From positions 1 through 64,000 of the forward strand of contig NZ_CP149933.1 in NCBI RefSeq assembly GCF_037949795.1: DNA of 64,000 bases, given 5' to 3'. Positions 9,626-18,253 of this stretch are shown here, piece by piece. Source of the DNA: Thioclava sp. GXIMD2076. GTDB lineage: Bacteria; Pseudomonadota; Alphaproteobacteria; Rhodobacterales; Rhodobacteraceae. The notes below the pieces were generated by a model. The model was given only the letters and a program-made list of their open reading frames with translations. It was not told the origin of the DNA and did no database searches. Position numbers and translations under genes: made by a program. Each line of letters begins with the position of its first letter. Within the stretch, counting starts at the first letter, position 1.

Positions 9626-10768
9626 ATGCAGAGATACTTCAGCGAAGATGTAGCGATGATCGACGATATGGCCGCGCGCTTTGCCGCCGACGTCATCGCA
9701 CCCGCCGCCGCCGCCCTCGACAAGGCCGGAGATTTCCCCGCGGATCTTTACAAGGCAATGGCCGGACAGGGACTGTTCGGCGTGGCGCTGGAGGAGGAGG
9801 CCGGCGGATCGGGCTTCGGGGCGCTGGCCGCCTGCGCGGTGATGGAACGTCTGGCAGGGGCGTCGGGCGCTGTCGGCAATGCCTTTGCCATCCCGACCGA
9901 GGCCGTGCGCGTCCTCCATCACCATGGCAACGACACCCAGCGCGCGCTGATCCCCGGCATTCTGGCAGGCGAGATCATCCCCAGCTGTGCGGTCACCGAA
10001 CCCGATGCGGGCTCGGATGTCTCGGCCATGCGCACCCGCGCGGTGCGCGATGGTGACGACTGGGTGATCTCGGGCACCAAGGCATGGGTCACCTTCGGTC
10101 GCGTGGCCGATATGATCATGGTGTTTGTCAAGACCGATCCCGATGCGGGCTATCGCGGCATTAGCGCCTTTGTGGTGGATATGAATACACCCGGCATCTC
10201 GCGCGGGAAATCCGAGGAGCTGATGGGCATGCACGGTCTGGCCGAATGTCAGGTCAGCTTCGACGAGGTCCGCGTGCCCGCCACTGCCCTTCTGGGCGAG
10301 GAAGGCCGCGCCTTCAAGATGGCGATGGATAACTTCAACTTCTCGCGGCTTCTGATGTCGGCGATGGCGCTTGGCATGGCGCAGGCGGGGATGGAGGATG
10401 CGATGGCCTATGCCACCACCCGCAAGCAGTTCGGCGTGCCGATCTTCGAGCATCAGGCCGTGCAGTTCATGATCGCCGATATGTCGAAGGACATCACCGC
10501 CGCGCGTCTGATGATCCATCATGCCGCGCGCATGTCCGATGATGGTCTGCCCTATGCGCTGGAGGCCGCGCAGGCCAAGCTGTTCACCACCGATATGGCG
10601 CAGGTGCATATTTCCAACGCGCTCCAGATCCATGGCGGGAACGGCTATTCGCGCGAATACCGGATCGAGCGTCTCTATCGCGACGTCCGCCTGTCGCAGA
10701 TCTATGAGGGCACCAACCAGATCCAGCGCGTGATCATCGCCCGCAATCTCGAGAAGCAGTATCAATGA
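9626..10768 (+). CDS. Acyl-CoA dehydrogenase
   Basis: A 380-residue FAD enzyme that introduces an alpha-beta double bond into an acyl-CoA. The FAD/substrate motif CAVTEPDAGSDVSAMRTRA, the RKQFG segment, LQIHGGNGYSREY and the C-terminal SQIYEGTNQIQR with the catalytic Glu are all present. An ATG with CAGGGA upstream was preferred to a TTG 24 bases earlier. The stop overlaps the CoA-transferase start (ATGA), showing translational coupling. Within this cluster it probably acts on a short dicarboxylic or branched acyl-CoA. Confidence 0.92.
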   Translation: MQRYFSEDVAMIDDMAARFAADVIAPAAAALDKAGDFPADLYKAMAGQGLFGVALEEEAGGSGFGALAACAVMERLAGASGAVGNAFAIPTEAVRVLHHHGNDTQRALIPGILAGEIIPSCAVTEPDAGSDVSAMRTRAVRDGDDWVISGTKAWVTFGRVADMIMVFVKTDPDAGYRGISAFVVDMNTPGISRGKSEELMGMHGLAECQVSFDEVRVPATALLGEEGRAFKMAMDNFNFSRLLMSAMALGMAQAGMEDAMAYATTRKQFGVPIFEHQAVQFMIADMSKDITAARLMIHHAARMSDDGLPYALEAAQAKLFTTDMAQVHISNALQIHGGNGYSREYRIERLYRDVRLSQIYEGTNQIQRVIIARNLEKQYQ

Positions 10769-12336
10769 GCCTGAGCATTCTTACCGCCGCAGAGGCGGCC
10801 AATCTCGTCCGTCCCGATCAGGTGCTAGTGGTGGGCGGCAATGGCGGCACCGGTGTCCCCGAGGCGATCCTCGAGGCGCTCGAGACCCGTTTCCATGACA
10901 CCCGCTCGCCCTCGAACCTGACGCTGATCCATGTCACGGGCATTGGGGCCGTGACCGAAAAGGGCCTGTGCCGGCTAGCGCATGAGGGCATGGTCTCGCG
11001 CGTGTTCGGGTCCAATTTCGGGCTGCAACTGCCGCTGATGAAGCTGATCGTCGAGAACCGTGTGGCGGGCTACAACCTGCCGCAGGGCGTCATGAGCCAG
11101 ATGTTCCGCGCGCAGGCCGGCAAGATGCCGGGGGTTGTGACCCATGTGGGGCTCGGCACCTATATGGACCCCCGTCAGGATGGCGGGCGGATGAATGCCC
11201 GCGCCGAGGAGCCCTTTGTCGAACTGACCGAGCTGGCCGGGCGCGAATGGCTGTTCTACCGGATGCCCTTGCCAGATATCTGCATCCTGCGCGGCACCTC
11301 GGCCGATGAGGATGGCTATATCGCTATGGAACATGAGGCAACGACTCGCGAGGATATGTCGATCGCCCAAGCCGTCCATAACAATGGCGGCACGGTCATC
11401 GTGCAGGTGAAACGGCTGGTGAAACGTGGCTCTCTGCATCCGCAACTGGTGAAGATTCCGGGCTTTCTGGTGGATCACGTCGTGGTCGAACCCGAGCAGA
11501 TGCAGACCTATACCACGGGCTATGACCCCGCGCGCTGCGGCGAGACCCGCGTGCCGATTTCCTCGATTGCGCCCGATCCGCTGACCGAGCGCCGTGTGAT
11601 CGCGCGCCGTGCCGCGATGGAGCTACGCTCTGACGAGGTGGTCAATCTCGGGGTGGGTGTGTCGGCGATGATCCCCAATGTTACCGCCGAGGAGGGGATC
11701 GAGGATATGATCACCCTCACCGTCGAGGCAGGTGTCATCGGCGGCGTTCCGGGCTATGCGCGCGAATTCGGCACCGCCTATAACCCACGGGCGATTATCG
11801 ACCAGCCCTATCAGTTCGACTTCTACGATGGTGGCGGGCTGGATTGCGCTTTCCTGTCCTTTGCCGAGGTCGATCCCGAGGGCAACGTCAATGTCACCCG
11901 CTTTGGTGACCGCTATGATGGCGCGGGCGGCTTTATCGACATCACCCAGAACGCCAAACGGTTGGTCTTCTCGGGCACGCTGACGGGTGGCGGGCTGCGC
12001 TGCGCACCCGCCGAGGGCGAGATGAAGATCACCACCGAAGGACGGATGCGCAAATTCGTCGGGAAAGTCGGCCAGATCAGCTTCAACGGCGCGCAGGCGC
12101 GGGCCAAGGGGCAGGAGGTCACCTTTGTGACTGAACGCGCGGTCTTCCGGCTCGAGGCGGATGGTCTGGTGCTGGTCGAAGTGGCACCCGGTGTGCGGCT
12201 GCGCGAGGATGTGCTCGACCAGATGGCCTTCGCGCCGCGCATCAGCGAGACGCTCAAACTGATGGAGGCCGCTCTGTTCCGGACCGGCGCGATGGATCTC
12301 AAAACCCGTCTGACAGGAGAGAATAATGGCCACTGA
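10765..12336 (+). CDS. Acyl-CoA:carboxylate CoA-transferase (fused family I, YdiF-like)
   Basis: A 523-residue protein in which the alpha and beta halves of a family I CoA-transferase are fused, as in E. coli YdiF and mammalian SCOT. The N-terminal glycine-rich loop VVGGNGGTGVPEAILEAL and the catalytic Glu of TLTVEAGVIGGVPG (about residue 321) are visible. It would activate the imported acid by moving CoA from an acyl-CoA donor. It is coupled to the dehydrogenase upstream by a 4-base overlap and overlaps the MaoC gene by 11 bases. Confidence 0.9.
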   Translation: MSLSILTAAEAANLVRPDQVLVVGGNGGTGVPEAILEALETRFHDTRSPSNLTLIHVTGIGAVTEKGLCRLAHEGMVSRVFGSNFGLQLPLMKLIVENRVAGYNLPQGVMSQMFRAQAGKMPGVVTHVGLGTYMDPRQDGGRMNARAEEPFVELTELAGREWLFYRMPLPDICILRGTSADEDGYIAMEHEATTREDMSIAQAVHNNGGTVIVQVKRLVKRGSLHPQLVKIPGFLVDHVVVEPEQMQTYTTGYDPARCGETRVPISSIAPDPLTERRVIARRAAMELRSDEVVNLGVGVSAMIPNVTAEEGIEDMITLTVEAGVIGGVPGYAREFGTAYNPRAIIDQPYQFDFYDGGGLDCAFLSFAEVDPEGNVNVTRFGDRYDGAGGFIDITQNAKRLVFSGTLTGGGLRCAPAEGEMKITTEGRMRKFVGKVGQISFNGAQARAKGQEVTFVTERAVFRLEADGLVLVEVAPGVRLREDVLDQMAFAPRISETLKLMEAALFRTGAMDLKTRLTGENNGH

Positions 12337-12838
12337 AGCACAGATGCAGGCCTGCCTTGCGGGCATCGGCCCCGAGGGTCTGTTCTATGAGGATATCGAG
12401 GTCGGCGCCGAATTCGTGACCTCGGACCATGAGATCACCCGCGAGGGGATCGCGATCTTCGGCAAGGTGACGCTGGATGAACACCCGCTGCATGTCGATG
12501 AGGACTATGCCCGCAAGGCCGGTTTTCCGGGGCTCATCGCGCATGGTCTGTTCGGCCTGTCCCTGATGGAGGGCCTGAAGACGCGGCTGCATCTTTATGA
12601 CCAAAGCTCGATTGCCTCGCTTGGCTGGGATGCGGTGAAATTCCGTGCGCCCATCCTGCCCGGGGACCGCGTGTATGTCTGGATGAGGTTTTCGGGCGCG
12701 CGGGCTTCGTCCTCGCGCCCTGCAGGCATTGTCACGGAAGAGGTCGAATTGCGCCGCGCCGATGGTAGGGTCTTGATTTCGGCCCAACATCTGTCTTTCA
12801 TCAGAGCGAAGGCAGAGACGCTCGCGGAGGGCACATGA
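12326..12838 (+). CDS. MaoC-like enoyl-CoA hydratase
   Basis: A 170-residue single hot-dog protein with the hydratase-2 signature spread over DEHPLHVDEDYARKAGF and PGLIAHGLFG, about residues 50-75. It hydrates an enoyl-CoA or dehydrates a hydroxyacyl-CoA. AGGAGAG precedes the ATG. Sitting after the dehydrogenase and CoA-transferase, it would hydrate the double bond made by the former. Related proteins include mesaconyl-CoA and beta-methylmalyl-CoA hydratases, so a branched C4-C5 substrate is possible. Confidence 0.85.
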   Translation: MATEAQMQACLAGIGPEGLFYEDIEVGAEFVTSDHEITREGIAIFGKVTLDEHPLHVDEDYARKAGFPGLIAHGLFGLSLMEGLKTRLHLYDQSSIASLGWDAVKFRAPILPGDRVYVWMRFSGARASSSRPAGIVTEEVELRRADGRVLISAQHLSFIRAKAETLAEGT

Positions 12839-13515
12839 CCGACCTAGAGGCCCAGATCGAGCCCGCACGGCAGGAGAATGCCGTCGAGACCGCAAGCCAC
12901 AATTTGCGCAATGCGATCCTGTCGGGCAAGTTCCGCCCCGGCGAGCGGTTGAAACTGGCAGCCCTTACGAAGATGTTCGACTGCTCGGTCATGCCGCTGC
13001 GCGAGGCCTTGCGCCTGCTCGAAGGGCAGGGACTGATCGAATTCAGCCCCAACAAGGGCGCGGTGGTGCGCCGGATCGATCATAAATACGTCTCCGATCT
13101 CTATGACCTGAATACCGAGTTGCGGATCATGGCGCTGCGCGGGCTGCGCGATTGCCTGACGCTGGACAAGATCGCGCAGCTGGAGGCGCATCAGCGCGCC
13201 TATCAGCAGGCGGTGGATCAGGGCGATGACGAGGCGGCCCTGCGCCATAACCGCGGGTTCAATGCGCTGATCGTGCAGTTCGGCGGCAACGACGAGGCAT
13301 TGCGGATCTTCAGCCATGGCTGGGAGATGATTTACGCGTTCCGCCATAGCTTCGGCTATGGCAGCGCGCGCAGGCAGGGCCTCGCGCTGGAGATGGCGCT
13401 GATCGTCGAGGCGCTCAAACGCCATGATTTCAAACAGGTCGAGGCGCTGTTGCGGATGCAGAATGCCGCCGTGCGCGAGGACCTCTTCGAGCGGCTGCCC
13501 CCCGCAGGGGCCTGA
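12835..13515 (+). CDS. GntR-family regulator (FCD/FadR subfamily)
   Basis: A 226-residue regulator: a winged helix (about residues 20-85, with LSGKFRPGERLKLAALTK and MPLREALRLLEGQGLI) followed by an all-helical FCD ligand domain. Its ATG overlaps the MaoC stop, so it is part of the operon it probably controls. The palindromes at 9083-9154 are plausible operators. FCD proteins usually bind carboxylic acids, which fits an organic-acid pathway. Confidence 0.88.
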   Translation: MTDLEAQIEPARQENAVETASHNLRNAILSGKFRPGERLKLAALTKMFDCSVMPLREALRLLEGQGLIEFSPNKGAVVRRIDHKYVSDLYDLNTELRIMALRGLRDCLTLDKIAQLEAHQRAYQQAVDQGDDEAALRHNRGFNALIVQFGGNDEALRIFSHGWEMIYAFRHSFGYGSARRQGLALEMALIVEALKRHDFKQVEALLRMQNAAVREDLFERLPPAGA

Positions 13516-13578
13516 GCCGGACATACCGCCCGCCGAGCGACGCCCGCTCTGCGGGGCGACATCAATAAGGATAGACTG

Positions 13579-14520
13579 ATGACCAGAGTCACCAGCGCCG
13601 CTTTGCGCGGCGTGACCGTTGCTACGACCGTGCCCTTCACCGGGGACGGATCGATCGACTGGAAAGGCTACGAGGCCACGCTCGAGCACTGCGCGCGGGC
13701 CGAACAGGCGGCCTGCGTGTTCGTGAACGGCCATGCGGGCGAGGCCACCGCCATGACCGCATCCGAACGTGCCGAGGTGCTGCGCGTGACCCGCGCCTTT
13801 GTGGCCGATGGCCGCCCGCTGATGGCAGGGGTCGTTCCGACCGGCCTGCCGCAGGCGCTCTCGCAGATCGAGGCGGCGCTAGAGGGCGGGGCCGATGTCG
13901 TGACCATCTTCCCGCCCGAAGCCATTGCCGGTGGCAATGCCGCAACCCAGGCGGGCCCCAGGTTCTTCGAGGCCTTGCAGAAGGAATTCCCGCAAGTGCC
14001 GCTCTCGGTGTTCCAGTTCCCCGTAGCCTCGGGCTTCGGCTTCTCGACGCCGATGCTGGCCGAGATCGCCGCCATCGACACGGTGGTGGCCATCAAGGAG
14101 GGGTCGGGCACGATCCTCGCCTATGAGGAAAATGTCCGTGCGGTGAAGGCAAAGGCGCCCGATGTCGCCATTTTGGCCTCGAATTTCAACTGGTTCTTCG
14201 CGCAGGTGGCCTTTGGTGCCGATGGCATCCTTTCGGGGTTGGCAAGCGTCGCGCCACGTCTGCTCAACCGCCTCTGGGCGGCCTCCGAGGCGCAGGATCT
14301 GGCAGCAATGCGTGCCGCCTATGACGCGCTCTATCCGGTGGTGCAATCCATCTATCATCCCGCGCCGGTGGTCGATATGCATACCCGCATCAAGGAAGGG
14401 CTCGTGGCGTTAGGCGTAATCGACCGCTCGACCCCGCGTCTGCCGCTCTTGCCGGTGACGCCGGAGCTTGCGGCGCAGTTGCACGAGGTCTTCACCACGA
14501 TCGGCCGCGATAACGCCTGA
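13579..14520 (+). CDS. DHDPS-family protein lacking the catalytic Tyr
   Basis: A 313-residue TIM-barrel protein of the dihydrodipicolinate synthase superfamily. The Schiff-base Lys173 (VAIKEGSG) is kept, but the usual GTTGE motif reads GHAGE (51-55) and the conserved Tyr of the YNxP motif is Phe145 (VFQFP). The active site is therefore remodelled, and the protein may be a dehydratase or lyase with another proton relay. AAGGA lies upstream of the ATG. It follows the GntR gene by 63 bases and precedes a LacI regulator. Confidence 0.75.
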   Translation: MTRVTSAALRGVTVATTVPFTGDGSIDWKGYEATLEHCARAEQAACVFVNGHAGEATAMTASERAEVLRVTRAFVADGRPLMAGVVPTGLPQALSQIEAALEGGADVVTIFPPEAIAGGNAATQAGPRFFEALQKEFPQVPLSVFQFPVASGFGFSTPMLAEIAAIDTVVAIKEGSGTILAYEENVRAVKAKAPDVAILASNFNWFFAQVAFGADGILSGLASVAPRLLNRLWAASEAQDLAAMRAAYDALYPVVQSIYHPAPVVDMHTRIKEGLVALGVIDRSTPRLPLLPVTPELAAQLHEVFTTIGRDNA

Positions 14521-14542
14521 CGGCATCGGATGGGGAAGGAGA

Positions 14543-14577
14543 ACGAGGCCCCCTCGCTGCCGCGGATGGGGCCTCGT
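14543..14577 (+). terminator. Terminator-like hairpin
   Basis: CGAGGCCCC (14544-14552) pairs with GGGGCCTCG (14568-14576) just after the DHDPS-family gene. There is no U-run, so termination may be weak or Rho-assisted. Confidence 0.5.
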
Positions 14578-14755
14578 ATGTGCGCGCAGAGCTTATTGCG
14601 GTTGAAGAATGTCTGTCGGCACGTCATCTAGGCATTAGCGCGATGCTCGAACGGTGTTTCGCGCAATAGGATTGCCAGCCACCCCCCGCTGAGGGGGACC
14701 GCCAGCTTTGCATGCTCCCCGCCCGAAGGCGGGAGCGAACGGCTGGAGAAGGCGA

Positions 14756-15757
14756 TTGGCACACAGGATCACCATTCCACGATTGGCGCAGGCGGCAGGG
14801 GTGAGCGCCTCGACGGTTGACCGCATCCTGAACGGGCGGGGCGCCGTGCAGAAGGCAACCCGCGAGCATGTGCTGGCGGTGGCCGAGGCGATCGGGTTCC
14901 ACGGTGTGCCCGTGCTGCGCCGCCGCGCGGCGGAAGGGGCAGGGACCAAGCGGCTGGGCTTCGTGCTGCCGCAGGGCAACGGCCTCTATCGCGATATCGG
15001 TGCGGCGCTGAGCGAGGCGGCGCAGATCTGCGCAAGGCCCGAACTGCGCTATTATGACGAGACCGACCCCGCCACGGCGGCCATCATCTTGCAGGAGCTT
15101 GCGCAGTCCTGCGATGCGCTCGGGGTCATGTGCCCCGATGATCCGGTGCTTGTGCAGACCCTCGGGGAGCTTGCGCAGAGGCAGGTGCCGGTCTGGACGC
15201 TGCTGTCGGATCTGCCGCAGGCCGCGCGGGCGGGGTTTGTGGGGCTTGATGCCTTCCGGCTCGGGCGGAGTGCGGGCTGGTTCATGGAGCGGCTTCTTCC
15301 GCAGGGCGGCAAGGTCGCGGTGATCTGCGGCGCGTCCGGTTTTGCCGCGCAAAGCGACTGTGCCGCAGGGTTCGCAGCCTGTCTTGCGGGCCTTGGAATG
15401 GATCTGGTGTCGCGGCTCGATTGCGGCGAAAGCGACGCGACCTGCCGCAATCGCCTCTACCGTCTGCTTGGCCAGCAGCCCGATATCCGCGGGCTCTATG
15501 TGATCGGGGCGGGAATGGCGGGCGCGATCGGGGCGCTGAAACTGCTCGACCGGCCCGATATCGCGGTGATCGGCACCTATCGCGATCCCTATGTCGCGGC
15601 GGCGATGGCGCAGGGCTGGGTGGATGTCGTCCTGAGCCATTCCTTCGAGGGGCTGGCGCGCGCGGCGGTGGCACGGATGGTCCTGCCCATCGGCCATACG
15701 GGCGCGCCGGTCATGGCGCATCTGCCGCAGGAGATCCTGATCAGCGAGGGTCTTTAG
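14756..15757 (+). CDS. LacI-family transcriptional regulator
   Basis: A LacI-type regulator of about 333 residues. The DNA-binding head reads ITIPRLAQAAGVSASTVDRI with the hinge following, and the rest is a periplasmic-binding-protein-like sensor domain (KRLGFVLPQGNGLYRDIGAA onward). I chose a TTG start at 14756 because GGAGAAGG lies just upstream and it puts the helix-turn-helix at the very N-terminus, as in the family. A TTG 48 bases earlier is possible. It probably senses a sugar-like or carboxylate ligand and controls the adjacent DHDPS-family gene. Confidence 0.83.
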   Translation: MAHRITIPRLAQAAGVSASTVDRILNGRGAVQKATREHVLAVAEAIGFHGVPVLRRRAAEGAGTKRLGFVLPQGNGLYRDIGAALSEAAQICARPELRYYDETDPATAAIILQELAQSCDALGVMCPDDPVLVQTLGELAQRQVPVWTLLSDLPQAARAGFVGLDAFRLGRSAGWFMERLLPQGGKVAVICGASGFAAQSDCAAGFAACLAGLGMDLVSRLDCGESDATCRNRLYRLLGQQPDIRGLYVIGAGMAGAIGALKLLDRPDIAVIGTYRDPYVAAAMAQGWVDVVLSHSFEGLARAAVARMVLPIGHTGAPVMAHLPQEILISEGL

Positions 15758-15763
15758 AGCATC

Positions 15764-15793
15764 GCTGCCACCCGCCTCACGGGTGGCAGCCTT
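15764..15793. terminator. Bidirectional terminator
   Basis: A perfect 11-bp stem GCTGCCACCCG / CGGGTGGCAGC with a 5-nt loop, lying between the convergent LacI and TonB-receptor genes and followed by CTTTGTGT on the plus strand. Confidence 0.8.
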
Positions 15794-15797
15794 TGTG

Positions 15798-17873
15798 TCA
15801 GAAGCGCGTCGTCAGGCCGATCTTGTAAAGGCGGCCATTCTCGCGGTAGCTCGTCTCGTCGGAGGGTTGCTGGTCGAAGAGGTTGTCCACCCCCAGACGC
15901 AGGTTGGTCTGGTCGTTGAGGCGGTAGTTCATCGCCACATCCACCAGATAATAGGGGTCCGAATTCTGACCGCTGGGTACGGCACGGGCCTCTTCCGAGC
16001 TCAGGTCGTCGGCATCCTGATAATTGGCCTGTTTTCCGACATAGGTGAGCGTGCCCGAGAGGTTCAGCCGGTCGTTGACCGTCCAGTCGAGCCCTGTGGT
16101 GATGTTCCATTTGGGGGTCGTGGCCATCGGGAAGGTCACATCCTTCAGCGCATCATAGGTATAGGTGTATTCCGATTTTGCCAGATAAGTGAAGGTATTG
16201 GTCCATTTCAGCCCGTCCTGCACCTGCCATGTCAGCCCGCCCTCGACACCTGCGGTCTTGCCGCTGTCGAGATTGGTGCGCTCGTAGATCGTATAGCCGG
16301 TATCGGGATCGGTCTCGCCGGTCTGGCGTGCGCCGATCATATTGTCGACATTATTATAGAAGGCGGTCAGCTCCCAGCTGACGGTCCGGCCCTGCGCATT
16401 GATCCCGATCTCGTAATTCTGTGATGTCTCGGGCTCCAGATCCTCGTTGCCATAGATGACGCAGGGGCCGGCATAGGGTTTGCACCCGTTGCCGCGCGAG
16501 CTCATCTTGTAATTGGGGTCGAGGCTGCGCAGATCGGGGGCGACGAAGGCCTCGGAGTAGCCTGCCTTCAGCATCATGCCATGGCCCAGATCGTAATTGG
16601 CATAGAGGCGCGGCGACAGATGCTCGCCGAATTCCTCGTGATGGTCGAGCCGTGCGCCCCCCGTCACACTGAGGCGGTCTGTCAGGGTCAGGCGACCCTC
16701 GCCGTAAAGCGCCGCCGTGGTTGCCGAGCCGTCGAGCACCGTGCCGCTGGTGGTCTGCGGATCATTCAGCTCCTCGCGCATCACCGTGCCGCCCAGCGTA
16801 TATTCCAGCCCTACCGAGCCCAGCTGCGTGAAGGAGGTATAGCGCGTCTCGAAGGAGGTGGTGTCATACTCGATCGGATCTTCCCAGGCCAGCGCATCGC
16901 TGTCCCAGCTCTCGTTGCTGGCATGTTCATAGCGCAGATAGCTCGACAGGGTGCCTTGCCCCAGCGTCCACTCATTGGTCAGCCCGATGCTGTCCTTTTT
17001 CACATGGTTGGTGTCATGCGCGCCTTCGGAGGCGAGATATTTATCGGTGGAGCCGGAATATTCGAGCCCCCACTCCATCGTATCGGACGGCGTCCAGCTT
17101 AGACGGGTGCCGAAATTACGCACCTTGGAGCCGTCGCTGCCATAAGCGGTCGCCGCCTCGCCATCGCTATCGGTATAGGTGAACGGATCGGGCGCATCCT
17201 GCTCGGAGATCTTGCTCCAGGCCGAAAACGACAGGGTATCGGTGATCGCGCCGCTGACATAGCCGGTGATCTGGCGGTTATCGCCGGTGGTGCTGTGGTC
17301 ACCAAAGCCGAAATCGGCCGAGACCGAACCGGAGAGGGTTTTGGTCGGCTTCTTGGTGATGATATTGATGACACCGCCCATCGCATCCGAGCCGTAGACG
17401 GTCGACATCGGGCCGCGCACCACCTCGATCCGCTCGATCGCGTCGGTGGGGATGTCGCCCAGATCGCCCTGATAGTGGCGGGCGAAGCTCTTGCTGGCAT
17501 TGATGCGCTTGCCATCGACGAGGATGAGCGTCCGGCTGGAGGACAGCCCGCGGAAGGAGACTTTGTTGGTGCCGTCATTCGAGCGGCTCAGATTGAGGCC
17601 GGGCACCTCGCGCAGCACCTCGGTCAGCTCGCGCGCGCCCTTGGCCTCGATATCCTCGGCGCCGATGACGGTGACCGAGGCGGGGGCGTCCTGCAGCGTG
17701 GTGGTGAGGGTCGAGGCGGTGACCATGATCGGGTCGAGCGTGACATCCGTCTCGAGGGTCTCGTCCTGCGCATGGGCAAGATGGGGCAGGACCGCGACAG
17801 AAGAGGCGAGAAGCGTCCTTACGGTCAGCCGCCCGAGGTGTCGGGGCGAGGTGAGGGACAGGCGCGTAGGCAT
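15798..17873 (-). CDS. TonB-dependent outer-membrane receptor (FepA/CirA/IrgA-like)
   Basis: A 691-residue outer-membrane receptor. A signal peptide ends near HLAHAQ, a TonB box DPIMVTAS follows, then the plug domain with the SRTLILVDGKRIN and VVRGPMSTVYGSDAMGGVI signatures. A 22-strand barrel ends in the C-terminal Phe (YKIGLTTRF). The barrel and plug resemble catecholate-siderophore receptors; haem or cobalamin cannot be excluded. No transport or biosynthesis genes are adjacent. I found no convincing Fur or Irr box in its upstream region. GGGAGA lies before the ATG. Confidence 0.88.
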   Translation of the reverse strand: MPTRLSLTSPRHLGRLTVRTLLASSVAVLPHLAHAQDETLETDVTLDPIMVTASTLTTTLQDAPASVTVIGAEDIEAKGARELTEVLREVPGLNLSRSNDGTNKVSFRGLSSSRTLILVDGKRINASKSFARHYQGDLGDIPTDAIERIEVVRGPMSTVYGSDAMGGVINIITKKPTKTLSGSVSADFGFGDHSTTGDNRQITGYVSGAITDTLSFSAWSKISEQDAPDPFTYTDSDGEAATAYGSDGSKVRNFGTRLSWTPSDTMEWGLEYSGSTDKYLASEGAHDTNHVKKDSIGLTNEWTLGQGTLSSYLRYEHASNESWDSDALAWEDPIEYDTTSFETRYTSFTQLGSVGLEYTLGGTVMREELNDPQTTSGTVLDGSATTAALYGEGRLTLTDRLSVTGGARLDHHEEFGEHLSPRLYANYDLGHGMMLKAGYSEAFVAPDLRSLDPNYKMSSRGNGCKPYAGPCVIYGNEDLEPETSQNYEIGINAQGRTVSWELTAFYNNVDNMIGARQTGETDPDTGYTIYERTNLDSGKTAGVEGGLTWQVQDGLKWTNTFTYLAKSEYTYTYDALKDVTFPMATTPKWNITTGLDWTVNDRLNLSGTLTYVGKQANYQDADDLSSEEARAVPSGQNSDPYYLVDVAMNYRLNDQTNLRLGVDNLFDQQPSDETSYRENGRLYKIGLTTRF

Positions 17874-18253
17874 GAGGGGTCTCCCGGGAAAGTGATTTTC
17901 CGTTGGGTATCCATCACGCGGATCTTATTCAAAGTGTTTTTGTCGGGTATTATGCGGATCGCGTCTGCCTGACGTGATCCGGTTCGGGACGGCGCTGGAT
18001 ATGTGGCTATAATGCAACGAATGGGCCTCGTCTTGCGAGAGTTTGCCGGCAGGCTCCGGGTGTCGATAAAGACCTGCTCTGACGGATTTCCGTAAAATAC
18101 GCACGTGTTTTAGGCAGTTACTCGCCGGGGCCGCCGGGGTGGATCTCGACCGGAGGGTGCAGCGCTTGCGATGGAGAAGGGGCGGGCCTACCAATGATGT
18201 ATCGCGTGATCTTCCGGCGCGGCGTTACCTGTGGGGGGCAGGCCAGAAGCAAC
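17874..18253. other. Intergenic region, divergent promoters expected
   Basis: About 380 bases between the TonB receptor and the glycosyltransferase fusion. It is AT-richer than its surroundings around 17930-17960, as expected for promoters, but I see no convincing coding frame, operator or RNA gene. Confidence 0.4.

Noticed and set aside
9551..10765. A 404-codon minus-strand frame opposite the acyl-CoA dehydrogenase
   Set aside because: The plus strand has intact acyl-CoA dehydrogenase motifs; the antisense translation is His/Gly/Arg-rich with no recognisable domain, a GC-codon artefact.
17880..18000. A Fur or Irr box before the TonB-dependent receptor
   Set aside because: No stretch matches either consensus well enough to report.
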